Origin: CAWAPD01 sp963783865
GTDB lineage: Bacteria; Actinomycetota; Thermoleophilia; UBA2241
Length of the DNA: 64,000 nt
Assembly (NCBI GenBank): GCA_963783865.1
Contig: CAWAPD010000002.1
Coordinates: 310,001-374,000 of the forward strand
Direction: 5' to 3'
The position numbers and the translations under genes were made by a program. The notes beneath the pieces are model-generated. The model did no database searches. It was not told the origin of the DNA and was given only the letters and a program-made list of their open reading frames with translations. This document shows positions 17,521 through 29,870 of the stretch, piece after piece; position 1 is the first letter of the stretch, and every line of letters starts with the position of its first letter.

Positions 17521-19140
17521 TCAGTGCGTCACGTGCGTCCAGAAGAGGACCTGCGGATAGTTCGGGTTGGCCGATCCGGCCTCGAGGTTGATGGTCTTGA
17601 GATGCGCGATCACGTACTGGGCGTCGAAGAGGTACGCCGCCGGAGCCTGGTCGACCAGCATCGTCTGGGCTTCGTTGTACTTGGCCTGCGACTCCTGCAG
17701 GCTCGACGGGAACGAGCTCAGCCGGTACGCCTCGGTCAGCAGCGCGTCGAAGTCGGAGTTGTACCAGTAGGCGAGGTTCCAGGCCGGCGCCGTCTCGGGC
17801 CGGAACATCGAGTTCAGGTTGTCGTAGCCGTCGGGCAGGCTCGGCCACCAGAGCAGCACGAACAGGTCCTGGCGCTGGGCGGCCGGTCCCTTGGCCTTGG
17901 CCCACTGCTGGTTCCAGAGCAGCTTCTGGATGTTGACCTTGACGCCGATCTTGGCGAACGACTCCTTCACCAGCGGCGCGAAGGCGTCCTCGAGCGGGTT
18001 CTCCGCCGCGTAGGTCAGGTTGAGGGTGAAGCCGCCGTCCGGGTAGCCGGCGTCGGCCAGCATCTGCTTGGCCTTGTCCAGGTCGTAGCTGTACTGCGGC
18101 ACGCTGCCCTGCGAGTTGGGCCACAGGCCCACCGGGACCGGACCCTTGGCCTGGGTGCCGAAGCCGTTGGCGCCGACCGTGATGATGTCCTGATAGGGCA
18201 CCGCGTACGACAGCGCCTGGCGCACCTTCATGTTGTTCAGGGGCTTGTGCTGGGTGTTGAAGAACATCAGGTAGTTGTTCCAGCTCTGGCCCTTGACGAC
18301 GTTGATGTCGGGGTTGGCCGACAGGGAGTCGACCTGGTCGCGGGCGACGAGGCCGGCGTAGTCGATCTGACCGGCCTCGAGCTCCTGCTGCTGGGTGCCG
18401 GCTTCGCTCACGATCTCGACGACGATCTTCTGGAACTGGTTGTCGCTCCAGGTGCCCCACCACTTGGTGTTGCGCACGAAGACGAGCTCCTGGTTGGGCT
18501 TGTAGGACTGGAGGATCCAGGGGCCGGTGCCGTCCTCATGGCCGGCGTCCCACCACTTGCTGGTCTTGCCGGCGGTGGAGGGGCTGAAGATCCACGAGCC
18601 CGAGCTGGCGGCCGCGATGCGGTCGAGGGCGACCGGGTAGCTGAGGATCATCTTGACCGTGGACGGGTCGACGACCTGGACCTGCTTGACCGGCGCCCAG
18701 AGGTAGGCGGCGCCGAGGTTGAGCTTCTTGGTGCGGTCGATCGAGTACTTGACCGCGGCGGCGTCGAACGGCGTGCCGTCGTGGAAGGTCACGCCCTGGC
18801 GCAGGTGGAAGGTCCAGGACAGGCCGTTCTTGGCCACTTCCCACGAGGTCGCGAGGGCCGGCGTGAAGGGCTCGGTGCTGCCGGGGGGGTTGGCGTACAT
18901 CAGCGGCTCGTAGAGGTTCGCCATGTACACGACTTCGGTCGAGAAACTGACGCTCGGGTCCCAGGTCGTCACCGTCGAGGAGTACGCGAGGCGCAGGACC
19001 GACGACTGGCTGCTCGGGCTTCCGGAGGAAGAGGTTGAGCCGGAGCCGGAGCTGCCGCAAGCGGCAAGGCCCAGCATCAGGACCGCGACCAGCAGTACGC
19101 CGATCACGATCAGGCCGGTCCGACTAGACCATCGTCTCAT
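17521..19140 (-). CDS. Peptide ABC transporter substrate-binding lipoprotein (SBP family 5)
   Basis: This 539-residue lipoprotein captures the substrate for the dpp-like importer. The N-terminus has basic residues (MRRWSSRTG), a hydrophobic core and a lipobox LAAC, then a Ser/Gly-rich linker. The mature part fits SBP_bac_5: LRQGVTFHDGTPFDAAAVKYS near residues 115-140 and later blocks. ATG 19140 has an AAGGGGG ribosome site. It is the first gene of the transporter operon. Substrate may be peptides, but this family also takes sugars, nickel or opines. Confidence 0.92.
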   Translation of the reverse strand: MRRWSSRTGLIVIGVLLVAVLMLGLAACGSSGSGSTSSSGSPSSQSSVLRLAYSSTVTTWDPSVSFSTEVVYMANLYEPLMYANPPGSTEPFTPALATSWEVAKNGLSWTFHLRQGVTFHDGTPFDAAAVKYSIDRTKKLNLGAAYLWAPVKQVQVVDPSTVKMILSYPVALDRIAAASSGSWIFSPSTAGKTSKWWDAGHEDGTGPWILQSYKPNQELVFVRNTKWWGTWSDNQFQKIVVEIVSEAGTQQQELEAGQIDYAGLVARDQVDSLSANPDINVVKGQSWNNYLMFFNTQHKPLNNMKVRQALSYAVPYQDIITVGANGFGTQAKGPVPVGLWPNSQGSVPQYSYDLDKAKQMLADAGYPDGGFTLNLTYAAENPLEDAFAPLVKESFAKIGVKVNIQKLLWNQQWAKAKGPAAQRQDLFVLLWWPSLPDGYDNLNSMFRPETAPAWNLAYWYNSDFDALLTEAYRLSSFPSSLQESQAKYNEAQTMLVDQAPAAYLFDAQYVIAHLKTINLEAGSANPNYPQVLFWTHVTH

Positions 19141-19274
19141 GTTTATCCCCCTTGGGGTCGTGGTTGGCGGCGACGGAGACCCCCGTGTCCGGACCCCTGC
19201 TCGCCCGTGGCGCCCCCGTGCGGCCGGCACGCCCGGACGGACGGACGGCGCATCACGTGGTTCGCCTGTTCCGC

Positions 19275-19304
19275 AGCCTAGGAGACCGGCGCGAGGTACC
19301 ACAA
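19275..19304 (-). promoter_or_regulatory. Possible promoter of the peptide transporter operon
   Basis: On the minus strand TTGTGG (19299-19304) and TAGGCT (19275-19280) are 18 bases apart. Transcription would start near 19268, giving a leader of about 130 bases before the lipoprotein ATG. Confidence 0.35.
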
Positions 19305-19373
19305 CACCCGGAGTTCGCTGCTGCCCTCCCCCGTTCGGGTGGTCCGAGGTCACCGTTTCGGGGCGGGAGTACA

Positions 19374-19412
19374 GCAAGGGGGCGGCGGGTCTGCGACCCG
19401 CCGCCCCCTTGC
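19374..19412 (-). terminator. 17-bp hairpin downstream of tRNA-Asn
   Basis: Bases 19374-19390 pair perfectly with 19396-19412 around a five-base loop. It begins seven bases beyond the tRNA CCA end on the minus strand. It ends in A/T-poor sequence without a U-tract. Confidence 0.75.
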
Positions 19413-19418
19413 CTCAGC

Positions 19419-19494
<76 letters not shown>

Positions 19495-19516
19495 CCGGGC
19501 GCTCCGGCGACGCCCG

Positions 19517-19525
19517 ATTATAGCA
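19517..19525 (-). promoter_or_regulatory. Extended -10 promoter of tRNA-Asn
   Basis: On the minus strand TGC is followed by a perfect TATAAT (19517-19522). The predicted start is near 19510, about 16 bases before the mature tRNA end. No TTGACA-like -35 is visible, as expected for an extended -10 promoter. Confidence 0.65.
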
Positions 19526-19622
19526 TCGGCCGTCGGGGCCGACGTCCGCGGCGGCGGTGCATGACGCTCCCGGCGGCGGGGCGTGACTCCCATGGCGGCG
19601 AGTAGCGAACGACCTGCGTCCG

Positions 19623-21086
19623 CTACTGCCAGCGCGGCTGGCGGTAGAAGCCGTGCGGCACGTCGGCCGCGGCCGAGCCCACGCTCTCGTGGCTGCGCAG
19701 GTCGTGACGGGCCTCGGCCGTGAGCTTGCCTTCGAGGGCGGCCTGCAGCGCCAGGAACCGCGGCCGCCAGTACGAGTCGTCGCCCGGCGCCGCGTCGGCC
19801 AGGTCGGCGCTCGGGACCACGGCCCGGGCGGCCGCGCCCGCGTCGACGTCCTCCTTCCACCACTCGGGGTGGACGATCCGCGTGCCGTACAGCTGCGCCG
19901 GGCGCTCGACGTCGAGCTCCGGGGGGCCGTACGGGAAGAACGTCCAGCGCGACGCCACGACGCGCAGCGACGTGTTGGGGAACTGTTCGTTCAACATCTC
20001 GAGCGCGTCGAGCGTCTCGGCCGCCGTCGCGCGCGTCTCGCCGGGTTGCCCGAAGGTGAGATCGAGCTCGCCGGGGATGCCCTTGGCGTTGGCGAAGCGC
20101 AGCAGCTCGAGCGCGGCGGCGACCCTCAGGTCGCCGCGCGGGACGTCGAGCGTGCGCAGCAGGGTCGCTGACAGCGTGCCCACGTTGATCCGCACGGCGA
20201 TGCGGCCGCGGTAGACCTCGCCGAGGGCGCGCCGGCTGAACGACTCGGGGCGGGCCGTGATGGTGATCGGCACGACGGGGCGCTCGCGAGCCGACAGGCC
20301 CTCGAGGACGGTGGCGCGCCAGATGTTCTCGGGACCGAACGCGGGGTCGAGGACCTCGATGCGGCGCGGCGTCAGCTGGGCCATGTCCTCGAGCAACCGC
20401 AGGACCAGGGGCGGTGAGAAGGCATGCCAGCGGCCGCCCCCGGGGCCGACGTAGCAGTTGGCGCTGTGGTATTGGCAGCCGCGGCTCACGTACACGTCGA
20501 GGCTGGGCAGGCTGCGGCTGGTGAACGGGTAGCCCGCGTAGTCCGGCAGGTCGTTCTCGGTCAGGGCGAGCGGTACGCCCCGCGCGAGGCGGCCGCGGCC
20601 GTCGGCGAGGTCCCCCGCGGCCGCCTGGCGCGCAGCCTCGACCAGCACGGGCTCCCCGTCCCCCTGGATCGCCAGGTCGAAGGGCGTGCCGTCGCCGCTG
20701 AGGTCGTCGGGGCGCACCGTCGGATGGTGTCCCCACACGGCGAGCGCCGCCTCCGGCGCGAGCCGCCGCACGGCGCGGCCGACGGCCAATGTCGCGTCGC
20801 AGTGCAGGGTGCCGGCGCAGCAGATCGCGACCAGGTGCGGCGGCGCGGCCTCGAGGGCGCCGGCGAGCAGCGGCTCGTATCGGGTCATCAAAGAGGACGG
20901 GTCGAGGGGCGAGCCGGGACTGAGGCGGCGGTCCTCGACCTCGAGGTCGAGGACCGCCGCCTCAGTCCCGGCTCGCCCCAGCACCGTCCAGGCCATCACC
21001 AGCTCGGGCTTGACCACTGGTCCGACCGCCCACTCCCCACCGTGCAACGACCCAGGGAACACCAGCAGGACGCGCGGAGCCGTCAC
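19623..21086 (-). CDS. B12-domain/radical-SAM-like protein with a degenerate cluster motif
   Basis: This 487-residue protein has an N-terminal Rossmann-like B12-binding-type domain (about 1-140) and a radical SAM-like barrel. The expected CxxxCxxC appears as C204-QYH-Ser208-AN-C211 (bases 20454-20477), so the middle cysteine is a serine; otherwise the SRGC start and the later ITARPE and LTFGQPGET blocks look intact. If the motif is real the protein may not bind a standard [4Fe-4S] cluster, or it may be a family-specific variant. The start is GTG 21086. The gene contains a 74-bp perfect palindrome at 20906-20979, encoded through without a stop. The substrate is unknown; the next gene upstream on this strand is a small membrane protein. 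Confidence 0.75.
   Translation of the reverse strand: MTAPRVLLVFPGSLHGGEWAVGPVVKPELVMAWTVLGRAGTEAAVLDLEVEDRRLSPGSPLDPSSLMTRYEPLLAGALEAAPPHLVAICCAGTLHCDATLAVGRAVRRLAPEAALAVWGHHPTVRPDDLSGDGTPFDLAIQGDGEPVLVEAARQAAAGDLADGRGRLARGVPLALTENDLPDYAGYPFTSRSLPSLDVYVSRGCQYHSANCYVGPGGGRWHAFSPPLVLRLLEDMAQLTPRRIEVLDPAFGPENIWRATVLEGLSARERPVVPITITARPESFSRRALGEVYRGRIAVRINVGTLSATLLRTLDVPRGDLRVAAALELLRFANAKGIPGELDLTFGQPGETRATAAETLDALEMLNEQFPNTSLRVVASRWTFFPYGPPELDVERPAQLYGTRIVHPEWWKEDVDAGAAARAVVPSADLADAAPGDDSYWRPRFLALQAALEGKLTAEARHDLRSHESVGSAAADVPHGFYRQPRWQ
20906..20979 (-). repeat. 74-bp perfect palindrome inside the radical-SAM-like gene
   Basis: Bases 20906-20942 are exactly complementary to 20943-20979, with no spacer; the flanking bases 20905 and 20980 no longer pair. 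It lies in the linker after the first strands of the B12-like domain. Because it is self-complementary, both strands encode the same peptide here. Confidence 0.95.
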
Positions 21087-21098
21087 GAAGGGCAGCTC

Positions 21099-21467
21099 CT
21101 AGAGCGCCTGTACGAGGAGCACGATCCCCAGCACGATCGCCACGATCAGCGTGATCTGAGCGATGCCACCGGCAGCGTAGGCGATCCGCGACAGGTGCAG
21201 CTCGTGCTCGACCTCACGCGCGCCGCACCCCTCGGTGAACAGCCCGTAGCGGATGACCCCGAGGATGCCGTAGGCGGCGGCGACGCCACTCAGGACGAGC
21301 GCCACGACCAGGAACAGGAACCGGTGCCAGGCATCGGCCGCGAACACCAGATCGGCCGCCAGCAGGATGACCGCGAACGCCCCGCAGATGGCCAGCGCCA
21401 GGGCGAGTCGAACAGGCACATGGGCTCCGTGTCGAGCCACGAACGGAGTTTCGATCGCGTCGCTCAC
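21099..21467 (-). CDS. Small membrane protein, function unknown
   Basis: This 122-residue protein has three likely membrane helices (about 20-42, 48-72 and 96-120). A charged loop (GCGAREVEHELHLSR) separates the second and third. I do not recognise a family. It ends 12 bases before the radical-SAM-like gene starts, so the two are probably cotranscribed. A TAGACT stretch at 21478-21483 on the minus strand, 10 bases upstream of its start, could be a -10 box. Confidence 0.65.
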   Translation of the reverse strand: MSDAIETPFVARHGAHVPVRLALALAICGAFAVILLAADLVFAADAWHRFLFLVVALVLSGVAAAYGILGVIRYGLFTEGCGAREVEHELHLSRIAYAAGGIAQITLIVAIVLGIVLLVQAL

Positions 21468-21541
21468 GCTGACAAGTCTATCGTGGTCCGGGCAACGGGC
21501 CTAGCGTACGAGCCGTTGAGGCAGACGCGCCCGCACGACGC

Positions 21542-22690
<1,149 letters not shown>

Positions 22691-22801
22691 ACCGGCTCTT
22701 CTCCTTCTGTCGTGTCTGCGCGACCCTCGGGGCCTGCCCTGCCCCGTGGCCGCGTCCGTGGCTTGCTTCTCTGTCGATGTCGGTGTGCGTGGGCGCGCGA
22801 C

Positions 22802-22848
22802 GGGGGCGAGCGGCACGCCTGCTCGTCGCAGGCCCGCCGCTCGCCCCC
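22802..22848 (-). terminator. Extended hairpin between the two rpoD genes
   Basis: Bases 22802-22814 pair with 22836-22848 (13 bp), and inside them 22817-22822 pair with 22828-22833 (6 bp) around TCGTC. It starts nine bases after the first rpoD stop. It may end or reduce transcription into the second copy. Confidence 0.6.
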
Positions 22849-22856
22849 CTCTCCCC

Positions 22857-23975
22857 TCAGTCGAGGAAGTCGCGCAGCCGCTGTGAGTCGCGGTAGCTCT
22901 TCAGCTTCGCCAGTGTCTTGGCTTCGATCTGCCGGATCCGCTCTCGGGTGACGCCGAACTTCTGGCCCACCTCTTCGAGCGTCCGCGGATGCTCTCCCTT
23001 CAGGCCGAACCGCAGCTCGATCACCTTGCGCTCCCGGTGCGTGAGCGTGCTCAGCACCTGGTTGAGCTCCTCCTTCTGCATGATCTCGCTGACGGCCTCG
23101 ACCGGCATCGTCGCGTCTTCGTCTTCGATGAAATCGCCGAGCTGGCTGTCTTCTTCTTCCCCGATCGGGGTCTCGAGACTCACCGGCTCCTGGCTGATCT
23201 TCAGGATCTCGCGCACTTTCTGCGGCGTGGTGCCCATCTCGGCGGCGATCTCCTCGGGCGTGGGCTCGCGCCCGATGTCCTGAAGCAGCTGCCGCTGCAC
23301 ACGGATCAGCTTGTTGATGGTCTCGACCATGTGCACCGGGATGCGGATAGTGCGCGCCTGGTCGGCGATGGCCCGGGTGATCGCCTGGCGAATCCACCAC
23401 GTCGCGTAGGTCGAGAACTTGTACCCCTTGCGGTAGTCGAACTTCTCGACCGCGCGGATCAGGCCCAGGTTGCCTTCCTGGATGAGGTCGAGGAACAGCA
23501 TCCCGCGACCCACGTAGCGCTTGGCGATCGACACGACCAGGCGCAGGTTGGCCTCGATCAGCTTGCGCTTGGCCTCCATGTCGTGGCGCTCGATGCGCTT
23601 GGCCAGCGACACCTCTTCTTCGGCGGTGAGCAGTGGCACCTTGCCGATCTCCTTGAGGTACATGCGCACCGGGTCGTTGGTCGGCGTCTTTACTGAGAGG
23701 TCGAGCTTCGGGATGACCTCTTCTTCAGGCTTGGCCTCGGCCCCTTCGGTCGGCGGCGGCTCGTCCCCCTCGATGATGTCGATGCCCAGGTCGTTGAACA
23801 GGATGAAGATGTTGTCGATCTGGTCCGGCGTGAGGTCGACGTCCTGAAGGACGTCCATGATGTGCTCGTTGTTGAGGTAGCCCTGTTCGCGGCCCTCGAC
23901 GACGAGCTCGCGGACCTCGTCGATGTTCATCTCGGCCGGCTCTGCGGGCCGGTGCTGTTCAGGCGCTTCGCTCAC
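22857..23975 (-). CDS. rpoD: Primary RNA polymerase sigma factor RpoD
   Basis: This 372-residue sigma factor directs housekeeping transcription. Region 1.1-like acidic helices (about 1-75), region 1.2 ([11 protein letters not shown]), region 2 ([32 protein letters not shown]), region 3 and region 4.2 ([19 protein letters not shown], about 325-350) are complete. It ends RLRDFLD, the usual RpoD terminus. It follows dnaG by nine bases, the classic dnaG-rpoD order. I take it as the principal factor because it is next to dnaG and closest to consensus; the following gene is a paralogue. Confidence 0.95.
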   Translation of the reverse strand: MSEAPEQHRPAEPAEMNIDEVRELVVEGREQGYLNNEHIMDVLQDVDLTPDQIDNIFILFNDLGIDIIEGDEPPPTEGAEAKPEEEVIPKLDLSVKTPTNDPVRMYLKEIGKVPLLTAEEEVSLAKRIERHDMEAKRKLIEANLRLVVSIAKRYVGRGMLFLDLIQEGNLGLIRAVEKFDYRKGYKFSTYATWWIRQAITRAIADQARTIRIPVHMVETINKLIRVQRQLLQDIGREPTPEEIAAEMGTTPQKVREILKISQEPVSLETPIGEEEDSQLGDFIEDEDATMPVEAVSEIMQKEELNQVLSTLTHRERKVIELRFGLKGEHPRTLEEVGQKFGVTRERIRQIEAKTLAKLKSYRDSQRLRDFLD

Positions 23976-23984
23976 TGACCTTCC

Positions 23985-25817
23985 TCATTCTTCGACCGGG
24001 ATGGCGCGGATCTGGTCGCGGATCTGCCGCCGCATCGACTCGAGCTCGAGCAGCCTCTCCTCGTCCTCCGTGGACTCGGCCTGCTGCAGTGCGATCCTGA
24101 GCCTGGCGATGAGCCTGCCCGCGTGCGCCTCCTGCATCCGCAGGAACAGCTCCTTCAGGACCTGCTCCGTGAACCTCTCAGCTGCCGCCCGGACGATCAC
24201 CTCGGCCATCAGGCCGGGATCGTCGACACGGGCCTCCTCGGCCTCGCTCGAACCGTCAGTCTTCCCTGCGCTCCTCGCCTCCAACCGCGCGCGTACCGCG
24301 GCGTAAGCCTGGCGGGAGCCGTGGCCGGCCAGGAAGCCGTCGTCGATGGCGCTCAGGTACTCGAGCCCCTTGTCGGGAACGGCAAGACATGCGGCCAGGA
24401 AGCGGACCTCGAGCTCACGCGTGCCCATGAGCACGCGCTGCTCGGGCGTCGGACGTGGACGTGCTCCGCCGGACGCCGCCGCACGCGGCGTGTCGCTCAC
24501 GACCCTGCGGGCTTGCCTCGCCTCAGCCTTGCCGCTCAACAGGAAGCGCACGTTCTCTTCGCTGAGCTGCAGCCTGTCGGCCACGTACCGGACTTCTTCG
24601 TCTCGCTCGATCGGGCTGGAGGCCTGCGCGATGATGCCGCGCAGGGCGCTCAGCGCCCGCATTCGACCGTCCACGGTCGCAAGGTCGTGAGAAGAGAGCA
24701 CGGTGCGGACTTGGAATTGTAGCAGGGTCTGGGCCTCGGCCGCAAGGGCACGGAACGCGTCCCCATCGTGGCCGGCATGCACCCAGTCGGCCGGGTCGAG
24801 CCCGTCCGGGACCAGGACGACGCGCAGGCTCACGCCTGCGCGTCGTCCGAGCTCGAGCGCGCGCTGCATGGCACCGAGGCCGGCGGCGTCGGCGTCGAAG
24901 CACAGGAACAGGTTCCGCGTGACCCGGGCGATGCGGGCCAGCTGGTCCTCGGTGAACGCCGTCCCCATGCTGGCGACGACGTTGGCGACCCCGGCCTGCA
25001 CCAGGGCCAGCACGTCGGTGTAGCCCTCGACCACGAACAGCGCCTCTTCCTTGACCGCCGCCGCCTTGGCCTTGTCGAGGCCGAACAGCGCCTCGCTCTT
25101 GTGGTAGAGCGGCGTCTCGGGCGAGTTCAGGTACTTCGGGGTCTCGTCGGTCAGGGTGCGTGCCCCGAAGCCGAGCACACGACCGCGCTCGTCGGCCAGG
25201 GGGAACATGAGGCGGCCGCGGAAGCGGTCGTAGGCCGAGCCGCGCTTGCCGGGCACGACGAGGCCGGCTTCCAGCAGCTCCTTCTCGGTGAACCCCTTCT
25301 TGCCGGCGGCGTCGCGCAGGTGGCTCCAGCCGGGCAGCGAGTAGCCGAGGCGGAACCGGCGGCAGACCTCTTCGCCGAGGCCGCGGGCGGCGAGGTAGGC
25401 GCGGGCGGCCTCGGCCGTCCGCGCCTCCCAGAGCACGCGCTCGTAGTACGCGCACGCCTGCTCGAGCAGCTTGCGCAGGCGCTCGCGCCGCTTGCGCCCG
25501 GCGTCGCCGGGGCCGCTCTCGTCGTACTTGAGCGTCACGCCGTAGCGATCGGCGAGCTGCTCGACCGCCTGGGCGAAGTCGAGGTTCTCCTTCTTCTGCA
25601 CGAACGACAGCAGGTCTCCGCCCTCACCGCAGCCGAAGCAGTAGTAGAGCTTCTCGACGGGATCGACCGAGAACGACGGCGTCTTCTCTTCGTGGAACGG
25701 GCAGCGCCCGCTGTAGTTGGCGCCGGCCTTCTTGAGCTGCGTGTACTGGCCGACCACGTCGAGCATGTCGGCCGAGGCGACGACCTGCTCGATGCTCTCC
25801 TTGGCGATGCGGGCCAC
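23985..25817 (-). CDS. dnaG: DNA primase
   Basis: This 610-residue primase makes RNA primers for replication. The N-terminal CHC2 zinc finger has Cys39, His42, Cys60 and Cys63 (CPFH and YYCFGCG). The TOPRIM domain shows VEGYTDVLAL and CFDADAAG in its middle. The C-terminal DnaB-binding helical part is present. GTG 25817 overlaps the preceding TAG by one base. It sits upstream of rpoD as in many bacteria. Confidence 0.96.
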   Translation of the reverse strand: MARIAKESIEQVVASADMLDVVGQYTQLKKAGANYSGRCPFHEEKTPSFSVDPVEKLYYCFGCGEGGDLLSFVQKKENLDFAQAVEQLADRYGVTLKYDESGPGDAGRKRRERLRKLLEQACAYYERVLWEARTAEAARAYLAARGLGEEVCRRFRLGYSLPGWSHLRDAAGKKGFTEKELLEAGLVVPGKRGSAYDRFRGRLMFPLADERGRVLGFGARTLTDETPKYLNSPETPLYHKSEALFGLDKAKAAAVKEEALFVVEGYTDVLALVQAGVANVVASMGTAFTEDQLARIARVTRNLFLCFDADAAGLGAMQRALELGRRAGVSLRVVLVPDGLDPADWVHAGHDGDAFRALAAEAQTLLQFQVRTVLSSHDLATVDGRMRALSALRGIIAQASSPIERDEEVRYVADRLQLSEENVRFLLSGKAEARQARRVVSDTPRAAASGGARPRPTPEQRVLMGTRELEVRFLAACLAVPDKGLEYLSAIDDGFLAGHGSRQAYAAVRARLEARSAGKTDGSSEAEEARVDDPGLMAEVIVRAAAERFTEQVLKELFLRMQEAHAGRLIARLRIALQQAESTEDEERLLELESMRRQIRDQIRAIPVEE

Positions 25818-26464
25818 TACCGCTCCTCGTCGCTCGTGTCGGGGCCCCCGGCCGGGCCGCTGCGGCCGGGCGCGGACGGCCCGGGCGGCGGCCCGGGCGG
25901 CGCCGCGCCGGCGGAGCCGGCGCCGCCCGCCGCCTTCTCGCCCGTCTCAGACTTCGACGCCGCCGGGCCCCGGGCCGTTCGTCCCGCCCCCGACGGCATC
26001 CCGCTCTTCTTCGTCCCCGTCGCCCCCGGCGGGCGCTTCTTGCGTGGCGGCCGGTCGCCGGCCGCCGCCTTCTTGCTTGCGGCCTCGGCCGCGCGCCGCT
26101 CGTCGGACTGCGCGCGGGCTTTGTCCATGCGCCCGCGCAGCATCTCGCGCCGGCGCTGCCGGCGGGTCTTGCGCGGCTCCTGGCGGCGCTGGCCTTCGGC
26201 ATAGTGATAGCCGAGGCGGTCCAGCGTCCAGACGCTGGCCACGACCAGCGCCAGGACCCACACGACGTACACGACGGCGAGCGCCGTCCAGGCCAGCGGC
26301 GACGTGTGGTCGTTGAGCACGCCCTGCGACATCCGCTTGCCCGCGGGGTTCAGGCCGATGCTGATCAGCCCCGTCTCGACGAAGACCAGCGCCGGCACGG
26401 CCAGCAGCAGCAGGCTGACGACGAAGACCAGGCTACCGGCCAGGCGCCGTGGGTTGACGTTCAC
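25817..26464 (-). CDS. Two-helix membrane protein with basic low-complexity tail
   Basis: This 215-residue protein has two membrane helices near the N-terminus (about 6-30 and 55-80). The C-terminal half is first Arg/Lys-rich (QEPRKTRRQRRREML) and then Ala/Pro/Gly-rich, likely disordered in the cytoplasm. I recognise no family. GTG 26464 overlaps the upstream GNAT stop (GTGA), and its own stop overlaps the dnaG start, so it is cotranslated with dnaG. The frame is open further upstream but that is the GNAT gene in another frame. Confidence 0.6.
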   Translation of the reverse strand: MNVNPRRLAGSLVFVVSLLLLAVPALVFVETGLISIGLNPAGKRMSQGVLNDHTSPLAWTALAVVYVVWVLALVVASVWTLDRLGYHYAEGQRRQEPRKTRRQRRREMLRGRMDKARAQSDERRAAEAASKKAAAGDRPPRKKRPPGATGTKKSGMPSGAGRTARGPAASKSETGEKAAGGAGSAGAAPPGPPPGPSAPGRSGPAGGPDTSDEER

Positions 26465-26994
26465 GCCGGACCTTCTTGCAGGAAGCGCGCCATCAGCAGC
26501 TCGTCGATCGACCGGTCGAGGCGCCGGAACTGCCCGCGCCGCACGCCCTCGCGCACGAAGCCGCAGCGCTCGTAGAACGCGACGGCGCGGGTGTTGTGCG
26601 GGAAGGTGCTCAGCGTCAGCTTGGCATAACCCTGGCCGGTCGCCCACGCCACGGCGGTCTCCATCAGCGCGCGGCCGACCCCAACGCCCCGGCACCATCC
26701 GGCCACCGACATGCCGAGGTTGCACACGTGAGCCGACGGCGCGAACGGCGCCGGGCTGACGTCGAGGTTGCCCCCAAGACGCCCGTCGACCTCGGCCACC
26801 AGGAACAGGCGGCCGGGCTCGCGGACCGTGGCGAGGATGCGCGCCCGGACGTCGCGCGCGCTGAAGGCGCCCGGCGTGGCGAGGATCGGCACGTCGGGCT
26901 CGGCGGCGACGGCGTCGATCAGCTCGCGCACGGCGCGAGCGTCGGACGGCGTCGCCGCCCTCACCGTCAACCTGCGCCCATCACGGGTCGTCAC
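26461..26994 (-). CDS. GNAT-family N-acetyltransferase
   Basis: This 177-residue enzyme should transfer an acetyl group from acetyl-CoA to an amine. It has the N-terminal RAATPSDARAVRELI strand-helix, the GNLDVSP beta strands, the acetyl-CoA loop WCRGVGVGRALM and the NTRAVAFYERCGFVREG block near the C-terminus. I chose GTG 26994, with AGGGAG five bases upstream; the open frame extends to 27081 but runs into the ppdK terminator. The substrate is unknown. It heads the unit leading to dnaG. Confidence 0.88.
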   Translation of the reverse strand: MTTRDGRRLTVRAATPSDARAVRELIDAVAAEPDVPILATPGAFSARDVRARILATVREPGRLFLVAEVDGRLGGNLDVSPAPFAPSAHVCNLGMSVAGWCRGVGVGRALMETAVAWATGQGYAKLTLSTFPHNTRAVAFYERCGFVREGVRRGQFRRLDRSIDELLMARFLQEGPA

Positions 26995-27037
26995 GGGCAG
27001 CTCCCTGGCCCTCGACCCTCGGCGGGCGGGCCTGCCG

Positions 27038-27082
27038 CGTGGGGGGCGGGGCGGCGGCTCCGCCGCCGCCCCGCCCCCCACG
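27038..27082 (-). terminator. 20-bp GC hairpin after ppdK
   Basis: Bases 27038-27057 pair perfectly with 27063-27082 around a five-base loop, starting two bases after the ppdK stop on the minus strand. No U-tract follows. Confidence 0.75.
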
Positions 27083-27084
27083 GA

Positions 27085-29802
<2,718 letters not shown>

Positions 29803-29870
29803 CGGTCCCTCCTCGGGAACGCCTTCGTCGGTGGCGGGTCCGCGTGAGTTGTGCTCGCCGCCGCCTTTCG

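Noticed and set aside
20905..20980. Palindrome as a transposon end or integration site
   Set aside because: No transposase, direct repeat or second copy is seen, and the gene reads through it.
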